Assembly: GCA_964402975.1 (NCBI GenBank)
Contig: CAYOEM010000032.1
Coordinates: 1-24,597 of the forward strand
Length of the DNA: 24,597 nt
Source of the DNA: CAMDKS01 sp964402975
Lineage (GTDB): Bacteria; Bdellovibrionota_B; Oligoflexia; Oligoflexales; RGVZ01
Reading direction: 5' to 3'
Shown here in pieces: positions 1-7,483 of the stretch; the first letter of the stretch is position 1; each line of letters opens with the position of its first letter. Made by a program: the position numbers and the translations under genes. Below the pieces are notes generated by a model. The model was not told where the DNA came from and did no database searches. It worked only from the letters and a program-made list of their open reading frames with translations.

Positions 1-223
1 TACACTCCGGTAACGAATCACCCTTCAAAAGAATTCTAACGTCGTTTAGTTGCTCCGTATTGACGCTGGCGGTTCTTGTCGAGTCCTGCGCTGCTTGCTG
101 TTTCTCCGTAGCAACGGTCGGTTCCTGCTGAGCACAGTTCGGCAGAAACGCTGCCGCCAGAACGACCAATCGCATCACAAGATCTTTTAGTCGAGCCTTG
201 GCCTGTAACGACGTTGTATGCAT
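1..223 (-). CDS. Putative lipoprotein, N-terminal fragment (runs off left edge)
   Basis: Only the first 74 codons lie in the window; the frame is open to the left edge. The product begins with a basic stretch and a hydrophobic segment (about residues 15-27) ending in a lipobox-like LPNC, so Cys30 is the likely lipidated residue. What follows is a Gln/Thr/Ala-rich linker typical of an envelope lipoprotein. I chose the ATG at 223 because an AAGGGGG Shine-Dalgarno sequence sits 7 bases upstream; an internal ATG at residue 17 has no such site. That Shine-Dalgarno sequence lies in a small hairpin (231-245). No domain can be recognised in the visible part, so the function is unknown. Confidence 0.6.
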   Translation of the reverse strand, partial: MHTTSLQAKARLKDLVMRLVVLAAAFLPNCAQQEPTVATEKQQAAQDSTRTASVNTEQLNDVRILLKGDSLPEC

Positions 224-507
224 CCCAGAACCCCCTTTAGAGGGGATCGTTCGGTGGGCTATAGGTTTGCCTTTAATTTTTTTTTTATAGAACGGAAATC
301 ATTAGTCTTTTGCGGTTCAGGGCCAAATTGAGTCATTCCAGATTTTACCTCGCCCGGTAAAACCGTGGTAACCCTTGAAACGGATTGAGTGAAAGTTGAG
401 TAGGAAGCTTAGTTCATGAAATAAATAGTTATTTCCCAAAGTTTATAGATACTCCGATTCTAGAAAATAAAATCAAAATCGCAGTATTTTTAGCCTGCAC
501 AAAACGA
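224..507. other. Intergenic region with small inverted repeats, no gene seen
   Basis: This stretch separates two leftward genes and I see no credible coding sequence. It holds two short perfect stem-loops: TTTTACC/GGTAAAA at 343-362 with a 6-base loop, and an AT-rich GAAATAA/TTATTTC at 418-435 with a 4-base loop. Neither is followed by a T-run on the minus strand, so neither is a convincing intrinsic terminator for the gene ending at 508. A run of ten A on the minus strand (near 275-284) lies in the likely promoter region of the leftmost gene. Confidence 0.4.
231..245 (-). promoter_or_regulatory. Hairpin covering the Shine-Dalgarno of the leftmost lipoprotein gene
   Basis: Read on the minus strand, CCCC, a 6-base loop and GGGG(G) form a short GC-only stem, and the G-run is the Shine-Dalgarno of the gene starting at 223. 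A stem of four G-C pairs could partly mask ribosome access. It is short, so regulation is only a possibility. Confidence 0.25.
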
Positions 508-1272
508 TTAAGGACGGACTGCAAACCGTGCCGTGACCTCGACGGACACATCCTCGGCCTTGGCCTGAACCGAAGGAGTGGGTACATTTGCGTCGCCCTC
601 TAGCCCTGCAGCTGCCATAGCCCTTACACCTAGGGAGCCTGGGCCACCATGAGCCCTACTACCGTATCCCATGTTCTCAGTCACTTGTAATAGCTCCCCG
701 ACCTTGACGCCGCCTCCTGCCGCAAGGCGGGCCGCCTTAGCAACTGCATTCTGCGTAGCTGTTTCGAGACAAGCCTCACGCTCGACTTTCATCTTTTCAG
801 GTGACACAAACGTCCCGAGGTTGCCGACGCGCTCGGCGCCAGCGCTGCTTGCAGCCCCTATGATCTCGCCCAGCCTGGTAATATCTGAAGTTTCAAAGCG
901 AGTCGCCATAGTTGCTCGAAATCCCTTCTTGATCCATTTGTCGCTCTTGTACTCTCGCTCTTCCTCAACTGAATACGCTTCAGTTTCAGGGGCAAAATCA
1001 GGCAAGTTTAGCGCCTTGACGGCTGCCTTCACTTTTTCATGGGCTTCAATCACCTTCGTCGAGGCTTCTTTTGGTGTTGGATGCACTGCCGTGGAGACAA
1101 CCGTGACAGCACCGCGATCCTGAAGAACCTTGCGCAGACATTGGCCGCCGACAAAAATGCCGGATGAATCGGAGGACGCTACGGCTGGCGCAGGAGTGGC
1201 CAACTGCCTAGTACAAGCACTCGCGCAGATTAAAGTAGACAGCAGTGCTCCAGTTCCAACTATTTTAATCAT
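508..1272 (-). CDS. SIMPL-domain (DUF541) lipoprotein
   Basis: This 254-residue product starts with a signal peptide ending in a lipobox-like ASAC, so Cys20 is probably lipidated and the protein envelope-anchored. The rest fits the SIMPL/DUF541 (BP26/OMP28) family. It has the helix-rich middle (KVIEAHEKVKAAVKAL, about residues 73-88), the EAC-x-ETATQNAVAKAARLA helix followed by GGGVKVGELLQVTE (about 168-200), a Gly-rich loop, and the closing VSVEVTARFAV strand. These positions match where the family conserves AR-x-KA-x-LA and G-x-V. The function of the family is not settled; it is a cell-envelope protein in several bacteria. A GGAGAAG Shine-Dalgarno about 10 bases before the ATG supports the start. 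It follows the M48 protease gene by 63 bases on the same strand and may be cotranscribed with it. Confidence 0.8.
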   Translation of the reverse strand: MIKIVGTGALLSTLICASACTRQLATPAPAVASSDSSGIFVGGQCLRKVLQDRGAVTVVSTAVHPTPKEASTKVIEAHEKVKAAVKALNLPDFAPETEAYSVEEEREYKSDKWIKKGFRATMATRFETSDITRLGEIIGAASSAGAERVGNLGTFVSPEKMKVEREACLETATQNAVAKAARLAAGGGVKVGELLQVTENMGYGSRAHGGPGSLGVRAMAAAGLEGDANVPTPSVQAKAEDVSVEVTARFAVRP

Positions 1273-1335
1273 ATAGCGTCTTCTCCGTGTTTGTAAAAAA
1301 TGATTACGTCTATTTATATCTTCAAATACTGCCGC

Positions 1336-3327
1336 CTAATTTGCTACAGACAAAATGGGCGGCATCGGGCACCCAAGGGAGTCTGAGATCACGCGGATAA
1401 GTTCGAGTTCAATGATCGTAGTTTTTCGATCGTGACTGATACAGGTGCAAAAACCCCGCAACATTCTTTGGGCCTCTGAAAATCCTGCCTTGGCGAGGAT
1501 ATCAAGCGCGGCATCAAGATTCTTCGGACTGCACTCACTAACCGAGCGCAGAGGTAACCGACGACCATTCATCTCGTAGGCATCCCATCCGGCGCGGTAA
1601 CAATCAGCTGCGTGATCCCCGCCAAAATGCGCAAGAGCTGAAAGAATTTCCGCAAAAGCACTCCGGACACTTTCTTTAGTGAGTCTTGGTGATGGCGTGT
1701 TTGGCCCCACTGCAAGGATGCGCCCTGTAATATAGCGCTGTAAGGCAAACTCAAATATGGTCCAGCCGGAGTCCGCCTCAATCAGATCGTTGACGAGCTT
1801 TGTGAAGTTGGATTTTTGCTGATTAGAAAGTTGCCCAATCGCAGGAGATGCGAGACATACGAGTGGCAGTCGCGCCTCAGACTTGACACTTTTAATTTTT
1901 GGTAAGAGCAAAATAACACCGTCAATTAATCCTTGCGGACCAGCACTTTGAATCATTTGTTTTTGCTTTTCTAAAACGTCCTCAGCCGAATGAGCTATCA
2001 AAAGACCACAAATGACCGCCATGGCTCCCATCGGATCTCTCGCTTCATCTTGTATGTCTTCATCAATTTCAGAAAGTATTCGATTCGCTTGTTGTACGTG
2101 CTCTTCAGCGGGATTACCAACATGACTCAATGCGTCCGTTGGTTTTTTTGAAAAACTCTCAGCTGCAGCCTTGGCGATTTTATGTGCCGAGGCTTGACTC
2201 GAGTCCCTCCCACCAAAAGCCGCTACAGCCGTAACCAGTCGCCCAGTTGTTCCACCGCCCGCCAGCTTAAATAGACGGCGATCTACCACGTCAGCCTCGG
2301 TATACTCGACCTTCTTTGTGGTCTCGAATTTACCCGTAAATTTACTGTCAATTCGGCGAATGCGCTCATCCAGGGGTGGATGAGTTGCGAACCAATCCCT
2401 GCCAAGACCTTCCGCAAAAAACATGTGACATGCTTCTTTAGCGCGGACTGTTTCTACGGTTGATTTGTCCATCCAACCGCCGATGCGCTTCAGAGCATCA
2501 GCAATCGCACCAGGGTTTCTTGTAAACTGCACAGCCGATGCGTCCGCCAAAAACTCGCGCTGCCTAGATACCGCGGCCTGTATTAATCTTGCAAATAATA
2601 CACCGATATATCCAATCACCATTAACAACACACCCATTGCAAGAATCATCAACATCGCTTGACCAGAGTCCTTGGACCTCCTGCTTGAGCGGCCACCAAG
2701 ATTACTGATCAGCTCGTAACCAATCATGGCAAGGAGCATGATGCCATGCAAAAGGCCCATCATACGAAGGTTCATCCGCATATCGCCGTTTAAGATATGA
2801 CTAAACTCGTGGGCAACGACCGCCTGGAGTTCGTCCCTCTTCAAGGCTTCAACACATCCTCGAGTGACACCTATCACAGCATTCTGAGGCGTTGTACCTG
2901 CGGCAAAAGCGTTGATGCCACCCTCATCAGCCAAAAGATAAACTTCCGGTACAGGAGTACCAGAGGCAATAGCCATTTCCTCCACAACGTTCAAGAGAAC
3001 TCGTTCCCGCAAATTTCTGGTGTTTGGCGGTATCTTCTGACCCCCAAGCTGCTCGGCGACAACTGCTCCGTTGTCCGAAAGTCGAAGGATTTCATAGACA
3101 CTTCCAGCGGCGATGATAACCACGACCACACCAGCAACACTGAAGAAAATACTAGGATCCCAGGTCAGCACAGAAAAAGAGTGGCCTTTATCCGTTACCG
3201 AAAGCGACAAAACTGCCATAAATGCCAGATAGACCGCAACTATAATGGCGATCACTGCTGCAATAAAGTACGCAATAAGCCACTTAGTGTTGCGCCGCGC
3301 GATATCTTGATGAGCAAAAAAATTCAC
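1336..3327 (-). CDS. M48-family membrane zinc metalloprotease, long form with C-terminal extension
   Basis: This is an integral-membrane zinc protease of the M48 (HtpX/Ste24) family, expected to act on membrane or envelope proteins. It opens with FFAHQD-x-ARR, a start motif of this subgroup. Two hydrophobic segments follow (about residues 17-44 and 60-80). The zinc motif HEFSH is at about 173-177, a second pair of membrane segments at about 190-210 and 225-250, and the third ligand Glu in REFLADA near 258. About 330 residues beyond the protease domain are helix-rich and of unknown role. I chose GTG 3327, which gives the family-like start MNFFAHQD and has GTGAG upstream; a TTG six bases earlier is the alternative. 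The gene follows lemA by about 30 bases, the common LemA-M48 pairing. Confidence 0.88.
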   Translation of the reverse strand: MNFFAHQDIARRNTKWLIAYFIAAVIAIIVAVYLAFMAVLSLSVTDKGHSFSVLTWDPSIFFSVAGVVVVIIAAGSVYEILRLSDNGAVVAEQLGGQKIPPNTRNLRERVLLNVVEEMAIASGTPVPEVYLLADEGGINAFAAGTTPQNAVIGVTRGCVEALKRDELQAVVAHEFSHILNGDMRMNLRMMGLLHGIMLLAMIGYELISNLGGRSSRRSKDSGQAMLMILAMGVLLMVIGYIGVLFARLIQAAVSRQREFLADASAVQFTRNPGAIADALKRIGGWMDKSTVETVRAKEACHMFFAEGLGRDWFATHPPLDERIRRIDSKFTGKFETTKKVEYTEADVVDRRLFKLAGGGTTGRLVTAVAAFGGRDSSQASAHKIAKAAAESFSKKPTDALSHVGNPAEEHVQQANRILSEIDEDIQDEARDPMGAMAVICGLLIAHSAEDVLEKQKQMIQSAGPQGLIDGVILLLPKIKSVKSEARLPLVCLASPAIGQLSNQQKSNFTKLVNDLIEADSGWTIFEFALQRYITGRILAVGPNTPSPRLTKESVRSAFAEILSALAHFGGDHAADCYRAGWDAYEMNGRRLPLRSVSECSPKNLDAALDILAKAGFSEAQRMLRGFCTCISHDRKTTIIELELIRVISDSLGCPMPPILSVAN

Positions 3328-3357
3328 AGCCAACTCACGATGTGATCGCTGATAACT

Positions 3358-3960
3358 TTAAAACTTAACCTTCACGGGCTCGCGCTGCTCGGCTTCTTTT
3401 AGCTCAAACAATGCTGCAGTCTGAAATCGCCACATTCCAGCGATGATATTATTTGGGAACACCTCAGTCGACGTATTGTACTCGGTTACAGCATCATTAA
3501 ATGCCTGACGAGCAAAGGAAATCTTATTTTCCGTACTCGTTAATTCTTCTTGAATGGATAGCATATTGCTATTGGCCTTGAGGTCGGGATAGGCCTCGGT
3601 TAAACCCAAGAATCGATTGACTGACCCAGCAAGGGCGAGCTCTGCGGTCGATAAACCCTGCATAGCTGATGCCTCGCCTGGATCTGAAGCTGCTCGTTGG
3701 GATGCCGCAAGTGCTGTATTTCGCGCCTTAATCACAGCCTCAAGGGTTTCTTTTTCATGTTTCATGTAACCTTTGGCCGTCTCAACCAAATTCGGGATCA
3801 AATCGTAGCGCCTCTTAAGCTGGACGTCGATTTGCGAAAACGCATTTTTGAAACGGTTTCGAAGAGTGACTAGATTGTTATAAATGCCAACGACATAGAA
3901 CGTGAGAAGTAATATCACACCAACTGCAATCAAGAGCCCCATAACACCACCGCTCAACAT
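3358..3960 (-). CDS. lemA: LemA family protein
   Basis: A 200-residue LemA family protein. It has one N-terminal membrane helix (about residues 5-27) and then the family signature YNNLVTLRNRFKNAFSQIDVQ followed by LKRRYDLIPNLVETAKGYMKHE. The remainder is a helical bundle with TSTENKISFARQAFNDAVTEYNT and the hydrophobic-aromatic tail FPNNIIAGM-x-F. Family topology places the bundle outside the cytoplasmic membrane. Its exact role is unknown, but it is very often encoded next to an M48 protease, as here. An AGGAGAT Shine-Dalgarno 8 bases before the ATG fixes the start, and a sigma70-like promoter is visible upstream. Confidence 0.93.
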   Translation of the reverse strand: MLSGGVMGLLIAVGVILLLTFYVVGIYNNLVTLRNRFKNAFSQIDVQLKRRYDLIPNLVETAKGYMKHEKETLEAVIKARNTALAASQRAASDPGEASAMQGLSTAELALAGSVNRFLGLTEAYPDLKANSNMLSIQEELTSTENKISFARQAFNDAVTEYNTSTEVFPNNIIAGMWRFQTAALFELKEAEQREPVKVKF

Positions 3961-4014
3961 AAGACTTCATCTCCTAAAATTCAGGGCAAATTAGGCCCAA
4001 TCATCTGAGCCAAT

Positions 4015-4043
4015 ATGATACCCGTCATGTCAGAATTTATCAA
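4015..4043 (-). promoter_or_regulatory. Sigma70-like promoter for lemA-M48 protease
   Basis: On the minus strand there is TTGATA, an exact 17-base spacer, then TATCAT. It would start transcription about 50 bases before the lemA ATG, leaving a normal leader. It lies in the 121-base gap after msrBA, so lemA and the protease can be expressed separately from msrBA. Confidence 0.5.
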
Positions 4044-4081
4044 ATCACTGCCAAAACCGTAGACGTGACTAAAATACCACT

Positions 4082-4939
4082 CTAAAAAACCTTTTTATAC
4101 CGGTGACAGTACGGCGTCTCACCGCGGCGCTCGTAGTAGTCTCGGTGGTACTCCTCGCCGGGCCAGAAGGTTTCAGCTGCTCGCAATTTGGTGGCAACCT
4201 CAAAACCTTTTGAGTTGAGTACTTTAAGCAGCCCCTCGGCCGCCTGTTTTTCTTGATCATTGCCGTAAAAGAGAACTGAGAGATACTGCGAACCGCGGTC
4301 TGGACCCTGGCCATCAGCCTGCGTGAAGTCGTGAGTCTCAAAAAACACTTTCACTAGAGTCTGAAAGTCCACAATTTTGGGGTCATAGGTCACCTGCACG
4401 CACTCCACGTGTCCGGTTTTCCCAGAGCACACAGCCTCATAAGTGGGGTTTTGAGTTTGGCCACCAGAGTATCCAACCATTGTTTTTATGACGCCTGGAA
4501 CTCTGGCTAGAAAATACTCGGTTCCCCAAAAACAACCACTGGCAAACACGGCCTGTCGGTAATCCGCCGACTCTTTAGGTACAAATTTAACGCTGACGCT
4601 ATTGACACAATGACGCGTATTTTTTGCCGTGTACTGCTCGCCTTGAAAAACATGCCCAAGGTGACCTTTGCAGGATGTGCACGTGATTTCGGTTCTTCGT
4701 CCGTCAGCGTCCGGAGTCCTGGTCACAGCTCCCGGGATTTCTTCATCAAAACTCGGCCAGCCGCACCCAGAATCAAATTTGTCACCACTGCGGTACAAGG
4801 GGACTCCGCATTGTTTGCAGTGATAAGTCCCTTCTTGTTTAAAATGAGTGTATAGGCCGGTGTTGGGCCGCTCGGTACCCTTGTCGATCAATACATACTT
4901 TTCAAATTCAGTTAGTTTTTTGGGATCACTTTGCTTCAT
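4082..4939 (-). CDS. msrBA: Bifunctional methionine sulfoxide reductase MsrB-MsrA fusion
   Basis: This enzyme reduces methionine sulfoxide in oxidised proteins. The N-terminal half is MsrB, specific for the R isomer: structural zinc cysteines in CKQC (Cys41, Cys44) and CTSC (Cys87, Cys90), the GCGWPSF strand, GHLGHVF, and the catalytic Cys111 in RHCVNS. The C-terminal half is MsrA, specific for the S isomer: GCFWGTE with catalytic Cys136, then VGYSGG and GHVECVQVTYDP. At 285 residues there is no room for a signal peptide, so it is probably cytoplasmic. I chose ATG 4939 because AGGGGTG lies 6 bases upstream; the in-frame GTG at 4948 would overlap that site. It fits the oxidative-stress theme of the nearby oxyR-ahpCD block. 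An inverted repeat lies upstream (4965-4981). Confidence 0.95.
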   Translation of the reverse strand: MKQSDPKKLTEFEKYVLIDKGTERPNTGLYTHFKQEGTYHCKQCGVPLYRSGDKFDSGCGWPSFDEEIPGAVTRTPDADGRRTEITCTSCKGHLGHVFQGEQYTAKNTRHCVNSVSVKFVPKESADYRQAVFASGCFWGTEYFLARVPGVIKTMVGYSGGQTQNPTYEAVCSGKTGHVECVQVTYDPKIVDFQTLVKVFFETHDFTQADGQGPDRGSQYLSVLFYGNDQEKQAAEGLLKVLNSKGFEVATKLRAAETFWPGEEYHRDYYERRGETPYCHRYKKVF

Positions 4940-4964
4940 TATGTTCACCCCTGGGTTGATTTTT

Positions 4965-4981
4965 CTCTCAGATCCTGAGAG
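4965..4981. promoter_or_regulatory. Perfect inverted repeat upstream of msrBA
   Basis: CTCTCAG and CTGAGAG are separated by three bases. It sits about 25 bases before the msrBA start codon, upstream of the Shine-Dalgarno, in the divergent region shared with the lipoprotein gene at 5142. It could be an operator or a leader hairpin. On the minus strand it is followed by A-residues, not T-residues, so it is not an intrinsic terminator in that direction. Confidence 0.4.
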
Positions 4982-5093
4982 TACCGCACTTCCCTTCGAA
5001 AACTAAACATTTTAATCGCGCAATACCCTAAAATCTATGGGCAAATAAGGACTCCAAGCGCGAATTGGCCGGCATGGCCCTAGTGAGGCAGAT

Positions 5094-5104
5094 TGTGATA
5101 GAAT
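5094..5104 (+). promoter_or_regulatory. Extended -10 promoter for the 5142 lipoprotein gene
   Basis: TGTGATAGAAT is a good extended -10 element (TG, one base, TAGAAT). No clear -35 hexamer is present at 17 bases. It would start transcription near 5110, giving a leader of about 30 bases to the ATG at 5142. This argues against translation from the earlier in-frame ATG at 5103, which lies inside the -10 element. Confidence 0.4.
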
Positions 5105-5141
5105 GAGAAGGTCTTTCTCTTTTAAATTGGGAGTTAACCTC

Positions 5142-5927
5142 ATGAAACGCACACTGACGATGATCTTATCGACTGCTTTTATTTTAAACTTCACCTCGTG
5201 TAAAACGACTGAGAAGCCTGAGGCTAGCCTAACAGCAGCTCGAAGCGAACAAGGCACTGGCGACGAGGTTTTTGGATGCTACAAAATAAAAAGCATCAGT
5301 TCCGCGTCCAGCCAAGAGGCTGTTTCTAATCTTAGGGCAAAGGCCTCGAAACTTTGCATAAACAAGAAACCCGTGACATTAAGCATCTCTGATTCAAGCA
5401 ACAAAGAACTACTAAACTGGAAGTTTACTGGTCTTGACCCCATGAATTGCCCAAGCTGTTACAACTTTAAAGGCGGCAATGAATATTCTGCAAATATCAA
5501 GCGCACGATAGTCCCTACAATATTTGATATGACACTTGATACGCGTGGTTTTGGCGGCAGCGTTACACTTCGTCTGGAACAGATAATTAACAACGCTGCT
5601 ACCAGCGCAGCTGAATCCAGCCAATTCAACATCATCAAATGTGGCGATCACTGGCGAAAAGTTTACGGAGTGATGGCTACTAGCTCTAAACCAGCTGCTA
5701 TTAAGCTATCCGGCGACTCGATACAGACAACCGTGGTTATTCCTGCAAAAGTTTCTCGCAAAAGTGGTGAAATCGTATTTGAAGCAACAGACCGTTCGGG
5801 CGCTATGCTACGGATCATCACCGAGTCAGGAAAATTCTACGGAGCTTTCCGTGATTCAAAAACCAACGACGAGTCTGACCTTGGTCAGTGCTATGCCGAC
5901 GTGGTTGAGCCAGGACCCCTAAACTAA
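5142..5927 (+). CDS. Orphan putative lipoprotein
   Basis: A 261-residue product that I do not recognise. The signal peptide MKRTLTMILSTAFILNFTSC ends in a lipobox with Cys20, so it should be a lipoprotein. The mature part begins with a Lys/Glu/Thr linker and then a domain starting GCYKIKS, rich in short beta strands. Cysteines at CPSC and in IIKCGDHW could pair outside the cytoplasm, and another lies in the C-terminal GQCYADV. I chose ATG 5142, which has GGGAG 9 bases upstream and places the signal peptide at the very N-terminus; the in-frame ATG at 5103 would add 13 residues and lies in the predicted -10 box. The gene converges on the membrane-protein gene ending at 5943, with 15 bases between the stops. 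Confidence 0.7.
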   Translation: MKRTLTMILSTAFILNFTSCKTTEKPEASLTAARSEQGTGDEVFGCYKIKSISSASSQEAVSNLRAKASKLCINKKPVTLSISDSSNKELLNWKFTGLDPMNCPSCYNFKGGNEYSANIKRTIVPTIFDMTLDTRGFGGSVTLRLEQIINNAATSAAESSQFNIIKCGDHWRKVYGVMATSSKPAAIKLSGDSIQTTVVIPAKVSRKSGEIVFEATDRSGAMLRIITESGKFYGAFRDSKTNDESDLGQCYADVVEPGPLN

Positions 5928-5942
5928 CCCTGGCCAAACTCT

Positions 5943-6377
5943 CTAACGTTTAGTCCAAGACACCCGTATCAGGGTCATCAACGTCGCCACTGCAACCAAG
6001 CCAGGAATAACATGCAGCAGCCCAAGAGACCCTGGGACGCTCAAAATCCAAGCTGCCACCATGGCGGCAGCTTGAAGAGCACTTCCAATAAATGTCACTT
6101 TGATTGTCGGGTCTATGGGGCTACTCGAAAGGCGGCCACGACGACTTTCCCCTTCAAAAGCCATAACCAGGCAACCGAGTGACAAAAATATAATCATGGT
6201 AATGATATTTGTAACGACGTAAGCCCGAGCCAATAAATCTCGTAGCAACCCATCCTCCCTTACAAATATCCCTCCGACTAGCCCCACAAACAGCGGACTA
6301 AGCGTGAATGCTGCCACTAGCAGCAATTTGCGGTCCGTGCCACGAATGAACTTGGCGAAACTGTTGGCGATCGACAT
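5943..6377 (-). CDS. Small polytopic membrane protein of unknown function
   Basis: A 144-residue hydrophobic protein with about four likely membrane helices, near residues 18-37, 53-73, 92-112 and 117-136. A polar loop containing GESRRGRLSSSP lies between the second and third. I recognise no family motif. The ATG is preceded by GAGAGGAA about 10 bases upstream. Its promoter region contains a near-perfect 22-bp palindrome shared with the divergent gene at 6522, so both may be under one regulator. Function unknown. Confidence 0.6.
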   Translation of the reverse strand: MSIANSFAKFIRGTDRKLLLVAAFTLSPLFVGLVGGIFVREDGLLRDLLARAYVVTNIITMIIFLSLGCLVMAFEGESRRGRLSSSPIDPTIKVTFIGSALQAAAMVAAWILSVPGSLGLLHVIPGLVAVATLMTLIRVSWTKR

Positions 6378-6407
6378 GCCCTAGAATTCCTCTCGCTGAC
6401 GATTTAT

Positions 6408-6429
6408 TGGTAGGCTAGCTAACCTACCA
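6408..6429. promoter_or_regulatory. Near-perfect 22-bp palindrome between divergent genes (operator candidate)
   Basis: The arms TGGTAGG and CCTACCA flank a TAGCTA core, with one mismatched pair (C6415 against A6422). It lies 31 bases from the start of the leftward membrane-protein gene and about 90 bases from the rightward secreted-protein gene. Size, symmetry and position suit a dimeric transcription-factor site. It lacks a T-run, so it is a poor terminator candidate. Confidence 0.5.
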
Positions 6430-6521
6430 TAATCTCAAGACAAATACAGCTATCGATTGAACAAAAATAAGGCGCATGGTATCCCGCCCTCCTGGGTCAT
6501 TTTTCCACGGAGTAACCAACC

Positions 6522-7004
6522 ATGAAGTCATTTTTTACCACAGTCCTCTTTATGATGTTTTTCTCCTCTGGTGTTTACGCTCAAACCGGTGACACAAATA
6601 CGGTTATCCAGATCGCCCGCGGAGATAAGCTTGTTTTAAAGAAAGATCTTTTTCTTCCAGCTAACACCGACCATATAAGTTTTGACGTAGTGAGGGACTC
6701 AGGTTACCTCGCGACAGGCTGCGCGCTTATATTGAAGCCATCGCAAAACGCTCGAAAAATACCCCAGCAAGGTGAGCTGATTTTCTCTGGAGAAAACAAA
6801 CAGCACGTCAGTAAAAACGAATTTGGTAATACCGACTACCGGTACACCGCAATGTTCACCGACTCCAAGTCGGTCGCCGCGCTTGAGTGTTACGGCACAA
6901 CATTAAGTGCCTACGGTTATAAATCTCTCTACGTTTCGGGCATGAAAGCTAATCTGAAGGACACGTTTGACTTCGTTCCGACCGAGCCAGAAATCACAAA
7001 CTAA
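6522..7004 (+). CDS. Secreted orphan protein
   Basis: A 160-residue product with a clear Sec signal peptide: a Lys after Met, a hydrophobic run, and probable cleavage after VYA near residue 20. The mature part of about 140 residues has only two cysteines (in the GCAL and ECYG segments, about residues 62 and 123), which could form one disulfide. It looks beta-rich and I recognise no family. CACGGAGTAA about 9 bases before the ATG supplies the Shine-Dalgarno. The stop codon abuts the stop of the convergent DCC-family gene with no spacer, so transcripts from the two strands must overlap or end by a mechanism not visible here. Confidence 0.65.
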   Translation: MKSFFTTVLFMMFFSSGVYAQTGDTNTVIQIARGDKLVLKKDLFLPANTDHISFDVVRDSGYLATGCALILKPSQNARKIPQQGELIFSGENKQHVSKNEFGNTDYRYTAMFTDSKSVAALECYGTTLSAYGYKSLYVSGMKANLKDTFDFVPTEPEITN

Positions 7005-7445
7005 TTAAACTTTCTTTGCTGGTTCACCAGGTTTTTTCTGATTTGGCAGCTCACAGTAAGGGCTATCTGCACATGCGTAGATATCCGCGCTGCGTCGGGG
7101 CAGATACGGCCTGATACGAACAAACAACTGATAGCCGAGATTTAGAAAAAATCTCACGAAGCTGTAACGAGCGATCTTCGCAAGCAGCCAATAACCGGGT
7201 AGCGTCGTCCAGATAGCAATAAATGCATCGACCTCAGTTGCAAGTGTGCCATCAGCTCGCTTGACGTGCATGACACGGTGCACCGCTTTAGGATCGACGC
7301 CGTGAGCGACCGGGTCAAATTGAGGAGCACAGATATCTACGAAATTAATGAGATCTGCCCCACGAGACCTTCGGTAGTGTTCAATCTCGCGAGAGCAGAG
7401 AACGCAAAGCCCATCATAGTAGACTGTTACCTTTGCACTATTCAT
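7005..7445 (-). CDS. DCC-family (DUF393) thiol-disulfide oxidoreductase-like protein
   Basis: The family is named for its Asp-Cys-Cys motif, seen here as YYDGLCVLCSREI with Asp11, Cys14 and Cys17, the thioredoxin-like CxxC position. Also typical are the RRSRGADLINFVDI segment, a later HV-x-RADG turn, and the C-terminal GYQLFVRIRPYLPRR tail. DCC proteins are thought to handle thiols or electrons, but substrates are mostly unknown. I chose ATG 7445, where the conserved domain begins directly and GTGGGGG is upstream. A TTG at 7487 overlaps the oxyR stop codon by four bases and has its own GGAG, so a 160-residue form, translationally coupled to oxyR, is possible. Placement directly after oxyR suggests a redox role. 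Confidence 0.85.
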   Translation of the reverse strand: MNSAKVTVYYDGLCVLCSREIEHYRRSRGADLINFVDICAPQFDPVAHGVDPKAVHRVMHVKRADGTLATEVDAFIAIWTTLPGYWLLAKIARYSFVRFFLNLGYQLFVRIRPYLPRRSADIYACADSPYCELPNQKKPGEPAKKV

Positions 7446-7483
7446 TGATGCCCCCACTTTCCCGGCGGATCGATTGAAACTGG

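Noticed and set aside
343..362. TTTTACC/GGTAAAA stem-loop as terminator for the SIMPL gene
   Set aside because: It lies about 145 bases beyond the stop and no T-run follows on the minus strand.
671..1123. Plus-strand frame of 150 codons opposite the SIMPL gene
   Set aside because: It lies fully inside a recognisable family gene on the other strand, and its Ser/Ala/Pro-rich product matches nothing.
2797..3345. Plus-strand frame of 182 codons opposite the M48 protease and its start region
   Set aside because: It is antisense to a strongly supported gene with conserved motifs, has no Shine-Dalgarno and its product looks like random composition.
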